From positions 26,865,501 to 26,929,500 of the forward strand of contig NC_087256.1 of NCBI RefSeq assembly GCF_037042905.1: DNA of 64,000 nucleotides, given 5' to 3'. A program made the translations under genes and the position numbers. A model generated the notes under the pieces. The model worked only from the letters and a program-made list of their open reading frames with translations, was not told the DNA's origin and searched no databases. The DNA comes from Lytechinus pictus (Eukaryota; Echinodermata; Echinoidea; Temnopleuroida; Toxopneustidae). The number at the start of each line of letters is the position of its first letter. Position 1 is the first letter of the stretch. Positions 44,430 through 55,940 of this stretch are shown piece by piece.

Positions 44430-45560
44430 ATGGCCGCCAAAATATGCATATTACCCATGAAAATCATAAAATTGCCAGCAAATTGGCTATAAAATGTATG
44501 TAATTGTATTGCAGGAGTGAAATACTCTCTGAAATTTTTTTTTGACAAAATATTTATTTTTTGATATTCAAATTGGCCGCCACAGACCTCTGTATACCCT
44601 ATCATGTACAATATGAATAGGGAAAATTTATTTTTCACAAAAATGATCGCTAAACTGCAAGTAATTGTGATCTATGGACGAAGTAATATATGAAAATCAT
44701 CAATGCTAACATGATATATAATTTGTTATGTCATGCATGGGAAAATCGTTGTATTTAATATTCAAAGTAGCTGCCACTGGCCCAAATAGTATTATTTTCT
44801 ATGGCAAAGGGGCCAACAAAAATCGCACGAGTGAGCACTAAAATGCATATTATTAAGAGAAGCAAGTGGAATACTGACTAAAAATACAATTGCTAGCGAA
44901 ATATATTATTCATTATGCCATATATGTGATAATTGCTGTATTTTGATATTCAAAATGGCCGCCAAAGGCCCTAACAGTATTATGTACAATGAGAAAGAGG
45001 ACCAAAGAAATCATAAGAGTGAGCACTGAAATGCATTTATTTGTGATGAATAAATGGGATACTGTCTAAAAAAACATTATTTTTAACGAAATTTATCATT
45101 CGGGTTTAAATTTTGTGTTTAATACTGTATTTTGACTTTCAAAATGGCCGCCATAGACATTAATTGTATATTATGTACAATGCGAACTAGAAAATACATT
45201 TTCACACGAGTGAGCACCATAAATACACGTAATTGTGATCTATGAGTAAAATATTGTCTGAAAGCATAATTTCTAACAAGATTTATCAGTTCTTCTGCCA
45301 GGTAGGTGATAAATATTGTATTTTGAAAGTCAAAATGGCCGCTACAGGCCCAAACAGTATTATGCACAATGTGAATGGGGACAAATGATTTTAACAGATT
45401 TTGGCTTTGCTTGACTAAATGGTGTTGTATGAGTGAAATATTGTCTGAAAACATGATTACTAACGAAATATATCATATCATCTAAAATTTAGGTGATAAA
45501 TGTAATATTTCAAAATTCAAAATGGCCGCCATATGCCCTTTTGTGAAAATTATCTGTACT
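44430..45560. repeat. ~190-bp tandem repeat array, left arm
   Basis: Six to seven units, each with the core CAAAATGGCCGCCA.AGGCCC, then TATTATGTACAATG.GAA.GGG, CA..AGTGAGCAC.AAAATGCAT and GATAAATACTGTATTTTGA. Cores at 44574, 44767, 44956, 45145, 45337 and 45523 are spaced 186-193 bases. The slightly degenerate unit at 44432 is the first. Frames here are repeat shadows. Confidence 0.9.
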
Positions 45561-45569
45561 CATTCAAAT

Positions 45570-45860
45570 TGTACATGATACAATAAGGGCCCATGGCGGC
45601 CATTTTCCATTTCAGAATGCAGCATTTATCACCTTAAATGCACCAGATATGATATACCTCGTTAGGAACCATGGTTTTAGGCAATATTTCACTCTTACAT
45701 CACAATTATGTGAAATACTTATAGTCAAGCGAAGCCAAATTCTGTCAAAATTATATGTCCCAAATTACAATGTACATAATACTTTAAGGACCTATGGCAG
45801 CCATTTTGAATTTCAAAGTACAGTATTTATTACCTCCATGACCAATAACATAGGCCGTAG
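45570..45860. repeat. Start of the inverted array (right arm, first piece)
   Basis: Two units in the opposite orientation to 44430-45560 (ATGGCGGCCATTTTCCATTTC.., ATGGCAGCCATTTTGAATTTC..). The array breaks off near 45860 and resumes in the same orientation at 51535. Confidence 0.85.
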
Positions 45861-47725
45861 GAGAAACAACATTTCCTTATTTTGCTCTTCATGAAAGCAT
45901 GTATGCTTAATATACAATGGGAGAGAAAGTATAGTACTATGACTGTATGAGCTTTTTTTAAAGATAGTAGAAGAAAAATTTTCATCTAGATCTTTTTTAT
46001 AAACCCCTCTGAATTAAGATTCAAAACTTCAACTGAGTAAAATTTGGACATGCTTAGTGCCGGTTGAAACTTGGAATTGTTTTTTCACCCTCGTGGTTTT
46101 AATTTTTCAAAATAATACTCTATAGGCATAATGGGTTCACAATCCAATAAACGGATGGTCATGTGCATTATAGACTTGCCTTCGATTTTGAATCTTGATT
46201 CATTTATATCATCATGTGCATAGAAATGTTTGACCTTTTTTATTACAATTGCTTACAGTTTTATTGACGTAGTCATTCACATGATTAACACAAGCTCTTT
46301 TGATAAAAATATAAATTATAATCATGTTAATCATGGTACATTTATTTTAGACCAATGGAGGAAAGAACCTGGTCATTTCAGATGATTTTTTTTCTTTGCA
46401 TTTTTAACTTTTCTGTTTACAAATACGAAGGATGTTAAAGTAATAACCATTCTTTTTGTTGCTAACAATATTGGACAGAAGATGTAATAGCTAGTTCAAT
46501 GATGAATTGAGTTAGATTTATTTACTAATTCTACAGTATGAAAATGACCTGCAGCCAGTAGAGCATTCTTTTTGTCTAAATAATTTATCCGGTAATTGAA
46601 ACATGATAAACGATGTGTTTTATAGGTGTCGGTCAAATTTTGAAATTGGTTCCTAACTTCGTGGTATATATATTTTTTTTTAATCTTTGAGGAGTTTTAA
46701 TTGATCCAGTGATCTGTTGGTGCTTGATTACTCTAGACTTATTTTTGATTACTTAAGTGTGAACATGACCTGGATCTCAGTAAAATATTCCTTTTATTCA
46801 TTTCTCCGGAAATGTATATACATAAGCAAGATTAATATTTTGCCGGTGGATTTTTTTATTTTTTATTTTATTTTTAAATCTCGCGGTTCATTTCGGAGTA
46901 AAAAAGGAATATATTATAGTAACTCCATTGATTAAAAAGAACAAACAAACCTGTGACATGTGACCGTGATGAATTCTAAATTATCTAGTAAACTGCCCAA
47001 TCTGGATTTATTTTGGAATTTTGGATTCAATTACAATCTTGTTTTAACCTTTGTGTACATTTTAATGCCATGCTTGTGCATTATTCATAAAGACTTATTC
47101 TTAACTGCAAAATTTTCTTTCTGTTTTGAAGAAAAAAAATCTTTACTGATCATAATCATAAGTGTACATTGCTGTTTTAAGGTCAAAAGAGGAAATAACT
47201 TTGTAATTATCATGTAGGTTTACTCTGTTCACTGAGGACGTATATAGGACATAATTATTTGTAAAAGCTGTAACCATTCTACATAAGAAAAAGATAGCTT
47301 TAGTTAATTTATGTTTTTGACAAATCAACTATGATTAATGTACAGTGTAACATGATCTGGATCTCAGACGATCATTCTTTTTATTCATCAATTCACCGGT
47401 ATTTCGATCAAGCCAAACAAATTGTATACCAGGTGTAAGAGTACAAGTTTTATTTAAATGTACGAACACCATAACTACATTCGAATGCCTTTCCACCTTC
47501 TTTCAGTTTTCTGGGAAGCATGCCCTGAATAATTTGAATTTGTGTCATTCCTTATCATATTCTATATAGGGGAGGCTTCCCAGCTTATTTTATTCACGGG
47601 AGCTCACCCAACTCTGTTATGCTTATTTAGTACAAAATATTTACAATGCAATTGACATCGTATATAATTGTCAATGTTTACCTGATGACTTTTCATGTGT
47701 TTGTGCTCCTTTTCTTCATAGGAAT
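45860..47725. other. Non-coding part of the insertion, with weak repeats
   Basis: No clear coding sequence. It may be the 5' region of the LINE downstream. The phrase ATGACCTGGATCTCAG followed by TTTTATTCAT..TC.CCGG occurs at 46765-46810 and, diverged, at 47350-47400; a weaker version is at 46540-46595. This suggests a decayed long-period repeat. Confidence 0.45.
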
Positions 47726-50700
47726 GTGTATAACCAGTTTTTCTTTATCCAATTATTATTCTCTCCAGGTCCTTGCCTCGCTGGAAGCGACTCTTTTGCA
47801 TTTCGTGTTTTTCTCTTTCAATTCCCAGTGATTGAAAATTTCCCCTTTTCAGTGTTGAATGATGATGAGTTTTACGATTTGTTTAGGCCGAACAACGAAA
47901 CCCAAAATACTAACTACAATTCTTCTTTTGAAAATCTCGTATCAATGGAGATAAATTTAGCTGCAGATTTAAATGAAAATAACGACAATAATTATCCAAG
48001 TTCGAATTACTTTACAATAAATCAATCTAATTCTCTTGATAAATCTACAAATTCACTTTCAATAATGCACATGAATATAAGGAGCTTGAGCTCTAATTTC
48101 GACAATTTACGCCTTTTATCCGATTCATCTTCACAAACCAAAATGTCCATAATCGCGCTAACTGAGACATGGTTTATACTCACTTCCTGGTTACTCATTT
48201 GTAGAAAACCATAGGGGTAATAGACGGGGAGGAGGGGTAGGTTTCTATATCAATGAACAACTAGAATATTTTACTCACAATGATCTTAATTGTATGAATG
48301 AAATTGCTGAATCTCTTATCATTGAAATTCGGGTACCAAACTCTAAAAACATAATGATCGCAGTTTTTTATAGACCTCCTAACTCCAACACAAATAATTT
48401 TTTTGAATACTTGCAAGACTTTCTACAAAATCCGGTTTTTTATAATAGAATTGTTATGTGGTAGGTGACTTTAATATAGACATATCTAAATCTAATCATA
48501 ACAGGCCACATGAATTTTTGGATATCATGCTTTCATCATCCTTTTTACCATTGATAACAAAACCCACTAGGGTTACTAACCAATCTGCAACCCTTATTGA
48601 TAATATTTTTTGTAATGTTTCTCCTTTACCCGAGTCTGGAATAATTTTATCTGATATTTCTGACCATTTCCCGATATTTTCAAGAACTCCGTTTAGGTTA
48701 GCAAAAAAAGATACACCGCAACATAAATTCCGACGACTAACACCAAATAATTTACAGAGCTTAAAAGATGGTCTTGAAGACGCGGATTGGTCTGAGGCAT
48801 TCAGTTCTCAAAATACAAATACAGCATATAATATATTTATGAACATTTTTACTTCACATTTAGATAGACATGTACCATTGGTCAGTTAATGTAATAATTA
48901 TAAAAAGAGTCCAAGACTTCCTTGGATATCGAAATCAATATTACGATCAATAAATCGCAAAAATAACTTATACTATGCCGATAAAATTAATCGCTCAGAA
49001 AAGTCACATTGTAAATATACTACATATAAAAATACCCTCACTAAATTATTGTGGAGTGAAAAACGAAAATATTTCACAAATCAATTAATTCGTTTCAAAC
49101 ACGACATCAATGAAACATGGAAAACAATAAACACTGCCATAAATAAACAAAGCACAAAAGCACGCATAAAAACAATAAAGCACAATAATGTTGAAATTCA
49201 TGATTCTTTTCGTATAGCTGATATATTTAATCAATACTTTACACAAATTGGAAAGAGTCTTGCAGACAATATACCATTAACACACAAAATATTTACGGAT
49301 TTCATTCACCAACCAAACCCTAATTCTTTATTTTTAGTACCAGTACATAGAAATGAAATAATAGATATAGTGAACAACTTAAAAAACAAAAAAAAGCTGT
49401 GGTCACGATGGTATTGACAATATTTTATTAAAGAATGTTATAGAATATATTGTTGATCCATTAGTATACATATTCAACCTTTCTTTAAGTAATGGCGTCG
49501 TGCCTGACAATATGAAAATATCAAAGATAGTACCAGTGCACAAAAAAGGAGAAAAGATTAATGTATGTAACTATAGACCGATAGCTTTATTACCTACTTT
49601 GTCTAAAGTTATGGAAAGGGTGATCTACACAAGATTATTAAATTTTTTGAATAAATATAATATAATCTCTGATTTTCAATTTGGATTTCGCCAAAAACAT
49701 AGTACATCTCAGGCCACTCTCTCATTTATTGACAAAATCACATAAGCTATTGACAACATTGAACATACAATAGGTGTTTTTCTGGACCTCTCCAAGGCCT
49801 TTGACACTATAAATCATGAAATACTGCTCTACAAACTTGAAAATTACGGAGTTCGTGGGAAGGCCTTGGAGTGGTTCAGAAACTACCTCGTAAATCGTAA
49901 ACAATTCGTAAGCATAAATAAACAAAATTCTTCTCTACAAAATGTTAACTGGGGTGTTCCCCAAGGCAGCCTCCTGGGCCCTCTTTTATTTATAATCTAT
50001 ATAAATGACATCCAGAACTCCTCTGAAATATTATCTTATGTCCTTTTTGCAGATGATTCAAATGTACTCTACTCTCATCATAACCCCGATATTTTAATAA
50101 ATGTACTGAACACTGAACTGGATAAATTGGTACAATGGATTAGGGCTATCAAAGTGTCAATTAATGTACAAAAAACGAAATGCATGCTTTTTAGCAATTC
50201 TTTAGAACAATTGCCATTTAATATCAAATTGGACAATAAAAACATTGAAGTTGTTACTACAACAAAAATTTTAGGTCTCATAATAGACAACAAATTATCT
50301 TGGAAAACACAAATTGACTTTGTATGTCGTACAATTTCACGCAATATTGGTGTTATCAACAAAGTTAAGTTTTTTTCTTCCAACTTCCTCCCTTAAAATG
50401 CTTTATTCAACATTAATTTTACTATATTTAAATTACGGAGCAATTGTTTGGGGAAATACACACTCAACCTACCTTGATAGAATATTACTTTTACAAAAGA
50501 AGGCATTGCGTGTTATTTTCAACTTGTCCTGGAGGTCTCACACAGATGAGTTGTTTTTTAACAATAACATTCTAAAAATAAAAAGACTGTACCAATATAA
50601 CTTAGGTCAATTCATGTATCAGTTAAACAATAATATGTTACCATTCATATTTAATTCTTCATTTAACAAAAACAAAACTCTTCACAAATATCCCACACGT

Positions 50701-51310
50701 CAATCAGATGTATTCCATTTACCACTACCCCGGACCATCCTTGCAAAATCAATTTTTACTTTTGAAGGCCCTAGACTCTGGGGAACTATTAATAAAAACA
50801 TCAAAGAATCACCAAGCCTTAATTCTTTCAAATATATATTCAAATTTCGAATTTCTCTAAGATAACCACTGAATTTAACTCTTCATCACTCAAACTCTTG
50901 TATTTTTTTTAAAGTCAAACATGATTATCATGTCACGTACGCTTTTCCATCTCTTTCGTTTTCCTGTTGATCAACGAGGTCTGTCTGTGAGTGCTGGGGC
51001 TGGATTCTGGAGACTTTAATCTGTCTTTTTCTTATTTCCTTTTCTATTTGAATTTCCCCTATTTCCTTTTAATTTAACTGGTTCATGCTCAAGTTCTTAT
51101 TTTGATTTTTATATGCTAAGCAACTACAAAAATATTTATTAGGAGGCTGCACTCTACAAGCTCCGCTTTTTAGAAGCCTCCTCCATTTTCAACCTGATAT
51201 GTAATAATCTTGAATATAATTTTTTTACAGGAATACTTGAAATATGTTTTGTTATTTATATGTTAAAATGTACAAAATAAACTGTATTTGTTGAAAATGG
51301 AAATAAACGA
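47726..51310 (+). pseudogene. CR1-like LINE ORF2 with 3' untranslated region, multiply broken
   Basis: Order: SIMHMNIRSLSSNFDNL and ALTETW (endonuclease start, 48060-48170); LPGYSFVENHRGNRRGGGVG (next block, another frame); VGDFNIDIS and SDISDHFPIF (48460-48670); FRIADIFNQYFTQIGKSLAD linker (49208); reverse transcriptase VCNYRPIALLPTLSKVMERV, GVFLDLSKAFDTINHE (first D), WGVPQGSLLGPLLF, VLFADDSNVLY (FADD near 50045); C-terminus LDRILLLQKKALRVIF..YPTRQSDVFHLP..GPRLWG, stop at 50863. A 3' region follows with stem-loop AGGAGGCTGC..TACAAGCTCCGCTTTTT..GAAGCCTCCT (51141-51180). Frameshifts near 48180, 48458, 49395 and 50390; in-frame stops at 48887 and 49743. The catalytic D and FADD residues remain, but the copy cannot make a full protein. 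Confidence 0.9.
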
Positions 51311-51534
51311 AACGAAATGAAACATGCATTTTATTGTTTGTTTTGTTTGTTTATTTTATTTTTATTTCTGCGTTCACAATACATTATCACAAATATTTAC
51401 ATTGTTTGTAATATACAAAATAATTCATAATGCATACAATATAAACATAATACATAATTTGAAGGAAAAAAATGGTGTGGGCATATACTTCACATTTTGA
51501 TAATAAAAAAGGAACATTAACAAAATTTAATGAA
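51311..51534. other. AT-rich spacer between LINE and array
   Basis: TTTATTTTATTTTTATTTCTGCGTTCACAATACATTATCAC looks like an inverted LINE 3' end (short-repeat tail then unique sequence), too short to classify. Confidence 0.4.
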
Positions 51535-52770
51535 CGCATGATTCTCACTCTTGTCAAAAAATAGATTCCCTATACGCATGTAACATAATTTAGTTAGGGC
51601 TTGTATCAGTTATTTTGAATGTCAAAATACAGTATTTATCACTTACATGGCAGAAGAAATACTATATTTCATAAAAATCATGTTTTCAAATAATGTTTTA
51701 TCATACAACATGACTTTATGGATTTCATAGTCAAGTAAATCTAAATTCTTACAAAATTACATGTCCCCATTAACATTGTAGATAATACTGTTAGGGCCTA
51801 TAGGGGCAATTTTGAATTTCACAATACAGCATTTATCTCGTGCATGACAAAAGAAATTATATGTTTCGCTAGAAAACATGTTTTCAGACATTATTTTACT
51901 CGGTGATCACAATTACAAGCATTTTACAGTTCTTACTCTTGTGAAAATTAATTTCTCCATTTGCATTGTACATAATGTATAATGGGCATATGGTGGCCAT
52001 CTTGAATGTCAAAATACAGCATTTATCACATAAATTGCATTTATATTTTGATAAAATTATGTTTTTAGCCAAAAATTTTGAAAATTAATTTCTCCATTCG
52101 CATTGTACATAATGTATAATGGGCATATGGTGGCCATCTTGAATGTCAAAATACAGCATTTATCACATAAATTGCATTTATATTTTGATAAAATTATGTT
52201 TTTAGCCAGTTTTCTACTCGCTTATCTTAATACTAGTAATATGCATTTTAGTACTCACTCTTGTGATTTTCTTTTGTCCCCATTAATATTGTACATAATA
52301 CTGTCAGGGTATTTGGTGGCTTTTTGAATATTAAAATGCTTCATTTATTACATACATGACAGAACAAATGATACATTTCGCTAGCAATCATGTTTTCATC
52401 CATTATTTCACAACAAATCACAATTACTTGCATTTAGTGCTCACTTTTGTAAAATTTAGTTTTTCCCATTCATATTGTACATAATATAGAATTCAGGGGT
52501 CTATGGCGGCCATTTTGAATATCTAGAAAATATTTTTTTGTCAAAAATCGTTTTTTCAGAGAGTATTTCACTCCTGCAACACAAATACATACATTTTATA
52601 ACCAATGTGCGGGCAATTTTATGATTTTCATGGGTAATTGGCATATTTTGGCGGCCAAAGTGGATTTTGCCAATTTGCGGAAAATGCTCGAGGTTACACG
52701 GGTGGCATCATTCAGATTCGTAATCAGCACCCTCGAATTGACAAGAAACCATCAAAAAATATTGTATATA
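51535..52770. repeat. ~190-bp tandem repeat array, right arm (inverted)
   Basis: The same unit as 44430-45560 in reverse: CACTCTTGTGAAAATT..TTTCTCCATT, CATTGTACATAATA, GG.GGCCATTTTGAAT.TCAAAATACAG, CATTTATCACATACATG. Cores near 51620, 51805, 51990, 52130, 52316 and 52507. The final stretch 52580-52770 is the inverse of 44310-44500. Confidence 0.9.
51943..52209. repeat. Recent 137-bp tandem duplication inside the right arm
   Basis: GAAAATTAATTTCTCCATT.GCATTG ... GATAAAATTATGTTTTTAGCC occurs at 51943-52079 and again at 52080-52209 with only one or two differences, a much younger event than the array itself. Confidence 0.95.
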
Positions 52771-53058
52771 TGAAAAAGCAAGGTTTGGTCGGTTTTCTAT
52801 GGGGCCTATCCTGGACTATAACGGATACAGATGACTTCACATGTAAAAGAAAGATAAAAACTGGGCAGTCTCGTCCTGGTTCTTTTCCTAATCTTCTGAG
52901 TGGATGTGCCCCACACACCCCATTCTTCATGGGATTCTGAATACCCGATGAACGAGATAAGAATGGTGTGAAACTACTATTTCACTTATACTTTACAATG
53001 TCACTTTACCTAATTCAGTTCAAATGACAATCCACCCGTTCAAACATAAGGTTATTAA

Positions 53059-53653
53059 AGGGGAATCCAACCCAAATAAAAACTTGTTTTTATAAGGAAA
53101 AGAAAAATCAGACAAGTTGATAGGTGAAAGTTTGAACAATATTGGACAAAAAACAAGAAAGTTATGAATTTTTAAAAGTTGTAAATATTGGTAATCACTA
53201 TACCCATGGAGACTTCAAATTGGCCGCATATGGGATGTCATAGTGATGTAAGGCAAGGACTACTCTTCCATGTACTCCATTACATATTATGGCTAATATG
53301 TCATTTTTCCCAAAAGTTTTATTTCAAATTATATTTTTCTTTCATGAGGACATAAAACAATATACTACCTGTGTTACATTTAGATTACTGCCCCAGGGGA
53401 ACGGGTACTTAGGAGAAAACCACAAATCCCTGATAATAAAGTACATGGCCTATGGGAAAGTTGTCCTTGCCCCTTGTCATTATTTACTTACCCAGTTGCC
53501 AATTTGAAATCTACATAGTATTAGTGATCTCAATTTTAAAGCAGCTATAACTTTCTTATTGCTTGTCCGATTTCTTTCAAACTTTCACCGTTCTGTTTAA
53601 TTTATTTTTCTCCTTCCCAACACAACATTTTATGGCCAAGGCTGGATTCCCCT
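53059..53653. mobile_element. piggyBac-like MITE
   Basis: TTAA (53055-53058) then AGGGGAATCCAACCC; the right end is GGCTGGATTCCCCT followed by TTCA (one base from TTAA). Arms pair further inside: CAAGAAAGTTATGAATTTTTAAA against TTTTAAAGCAGCTATAACTTTCTTATTGCTTG. No coding capacity. Confidence 0.8.
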
Positions 53654-53694
53654 TTCAGGTGATACTAAGGTTCATATTTCTAAATATCTGTGTT

Positions 53695-53923
53695 ACTATT
53701 GGGGTGTTGCAAGAAACTTGCGATCAATTGCAAGTCTATTTTTGGTCCATAAATCAATTATATATGTCTTGTTGTTAATTGCAAATTAGTGATTGATTGC
53801 TAATCTGCTCCTTGAAAAAAGAAGTTTAATCTGATTTGCTACAGCTAACATTGATCTATCAGTTGTAAAATTGCAACAGAATATTTGCAATTGATCTCAA
53901 ACATTTTCTTGCAACACTATTCG
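53695..53923. mobile_element. MITE with GTGTTGCAAGAAACTTGCGATC ends
   Basis: TGTTGCAAGAAACTTGCGATCAATTGCAA is mirrored by TTGCAATTGATCTCAAACATTTTCTTGCAACA. ACTATT stands on both sides as a likely target duplication. Interior ATTGCAAATTAGTGATTG pieces also pair. Confidence 0.8.
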
Positions 53924-54514
53924 GATTATCGTTTTGATTACTGATAATGGGAAGGCGATCAATGACTGACAATATAAATGGAAAACTAAATCAGATATAT
54001 AGGCCTACTCTGATGTATTGCCGTTGAGGCTTTGACCAACTTTCGTTGTTTTCTGTTTGTTTTTCTATTTTCTTTGTTTTTTTCTGCCAAGAGGGTTGAT
54101 TTTATCGTGTGCATACATTAATTTGTGTAATAATGATATAGGAATTCAATTCATTCTGATTTTATATGAGCTAGTAATGTATAAAACACTTATAACTGTT
54201 TGAATTTTTAAATTCATAGGGAAAACGTGCAGAAACATAAAAACTATATTAAGCATAAATTAATGGAAATATGTTGATTTCTTTAAGAACTCGAGGGCTT
54301 TTACCGTGTTTAAATAAAATAAATCAAATCAAATCAAATCACGAACATGACATGACCAATACATACAAATTTTCAATGCAGAACTCAGAAATTGAACAGC
54401 ATTTCAATGATACCTTGTTCATTTATTCCACCCCCTTATGTAGATAAAATGAGAGAGGGAGTAGAGTGACAGGAGTAGAGGGGAGGGAGGGGTCGGGTTA
54501 GATAAAAAGAAATC
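53924..54514. other. Non-coding, ends with a LINE/SINE-type tail
   Basis: AAATAAAATAAATCAAATCAAATCAAATC (54311-54340) is the same short-repeat tail as at 22900-22925, so a 5'-truncated LINE 3' end probably lies just before it. The body is not recognisable. GGGAGGGAGGGG follows at 54480. Confidence 0.45.
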
Positions 54515-54791
54515 CTGGGGCCCGTCTTACAAAGACTTGCGATTGATCCGATTAATCACAACTATGGAAAGCCAGCAAAGTCAACATATAAAATGCGTGT
54601 TTGCTCAAATTTTTTCTAAACATGAATGTATATATCCATAAATTCATTGATTTCTTGTCAGTTCGGTGTGATCTCCTTTGTTTACAAAGGACATTTTGCA
54701 CATTTCCTGGAGAAACAATTATGACACTGATGGATTTCCATAGAGGTACGACTGATTGGATCAATCGTAACTCTTTGTAAGACGGGGCCCT
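54515..54791. mobile_element. MITE with CCTGGGGCCCGTCTTACAAAG ends
   Basis: CTGGGGCCCGTCTTACAAAGACTTGCGATTGATCCGAT is mirrored by ATTGGATCAATCGTAACTCTTTGTAAGACGGGGCCCTGG. The arms pair for ~40 bases and further inside (TATGGAAAGCCAGC / GGATTTCCATA). Confidence 0.85.
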
Positions 54792-55430
54792 GGTTTTTGG
54801 ATATTACACAGTTTTGCACATACTCGAGGCTATATCATGGGGAGTGGTGAGAATGTTACTAATGGATACAAAAAACCAATAACATTACTTCTACTTTCCT
54901 TTTCACATTTAAGTGCTTCCTTCAATTAGAACTCATATTATCAGGACTGAAGTGAAATTTTCAAAGACTCTGTTCATCAAGACTACAGCAACCCAATTTC
55001 TCAATTACGTTGCTATTGATTGTGGCTGCTGTAATATCACTCAATTCGACGACCTCTTTCTATCAAAAGATATGACGTAAGGCCTTTGAAAGATGCATTA
55101 TGTGTCTAAAATCAAAACGAATATCTAGGCCTCCGCTCTATTTAAAAGCATTAAAAAAACGATTAACTTAACTGTCATACAAAGAATTCGCACGTGCCAT
55201 TCAAATACGTTACTTATGAAGGATATTTTCTTCAACTATTGGAAATGAAACCTTTCTCGTTATCGATAAAGTCAAGTTCTCGGTCAAAGCGCTTTTGTGC
55301 AAAGCACTTTGACACTGATAAAAAGCTAATCAGCATGGTACGTTTTGTTTTTAGCGCCTCTAAATACCCATTATTATTATCATTATTAAGCATATTTTAA
55401 GCTAAATGGGAAACTATATTGTACTAGGAA
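54792..55430. other. Non-coding stretch, nothing recognised
   Basis: No exon-like frame. CATTATTATTATCATTATTA at 55368-55387 preceded by GCGCCTCTAAATACC may be an isolated SINE tail. Confidence 0.4.
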
Positions 55431-55702
55431 GGCGCGGATACATGGGCACATTGGGTACGTGACCTTTAAGGCCAAATAGATTTGCAAGCAATTTGCATCC
55501 GGTGATATGTAGTGCCCCCCCCTTGCGCAACCCTTCGAAAGTGGGTAAGGAAAATAATTGTTTCATGTTTGTAGAATTGAACGACATATGATATATATTT
55601 TTAAAGGAAAAAGTTCTCAGTGGATCGATGACCCCCATCCCCGCCTTCGGTTATCAAAATAAATCTGAACCCCTTATTCTGCAATCTTTGATCCGTCTCT
55701 GA
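55431..55702. mobile_element. Possible decayed MITE of the GGCGCGGAT family
   Basis: GGCGCGGATACATGGGCACATTGGG at the left and TTATTCTGCAATCTTTGATCCGTCTCTG at the right resemble the ends of the element at 5709-5957, with C runs inside. Strongly diverged. Confidence 0.35.
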
Positions 55703-55940
55703 CACTGAATACGAGCTTTGCATTGGTAGGGCAGGCATACAGAGTTGACTGTCATATACCAGCTAGCGCTTCTCAGTCGGTGGGCCGCTAGAAGCTCCAG
55801 AGGGAGAAAAAAATTGGGAAAACTATAGTATATTTCACAGACCTGTCGATCTGAACATGTTTTGTCCGATCGGTCTACGTGGGTCAAAGAAAACTAAAGC
55901 ACGCTTAGGTATAATGCATGTTGCAGAACATGCACATACA

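Larger units (their letters stand above)
44236..52834. mobile_element. Large palindromic repeat element, opened by a LINE-bearing insertion
   Basis: The outer ends match in inverse orientation: TATCCGTT..ATAGTCCAGGATAG..TATATACAATATTTTTTG at the left against CAAAAAATATTGTATATA..CTATCCTGGACTATAACGGATA at the right. They continue through TTGTCAATTCGAGGGTGCTG, ACGAATCTGAATGATGCCAC and ATGGGTAAT. Each arm then consists of ~190-bp tandem units. The symmetry centre is near 45565 (AAAATGGCCGCCATATGCCC / GGGCCCATGGCGGCCATTTT). The right arm is interrupted from about 45860 to 51535. Without that insertion the element would be ~2.9 kb. No transposase was found and the family is unknown. Confidence 0.85.

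Noticed and set aside
47646..47831. 61-residue hydrophobic frame as a small membrane protein
   Set aside because: Overlaps the start of the LINE region in another frame and has no supporting context.
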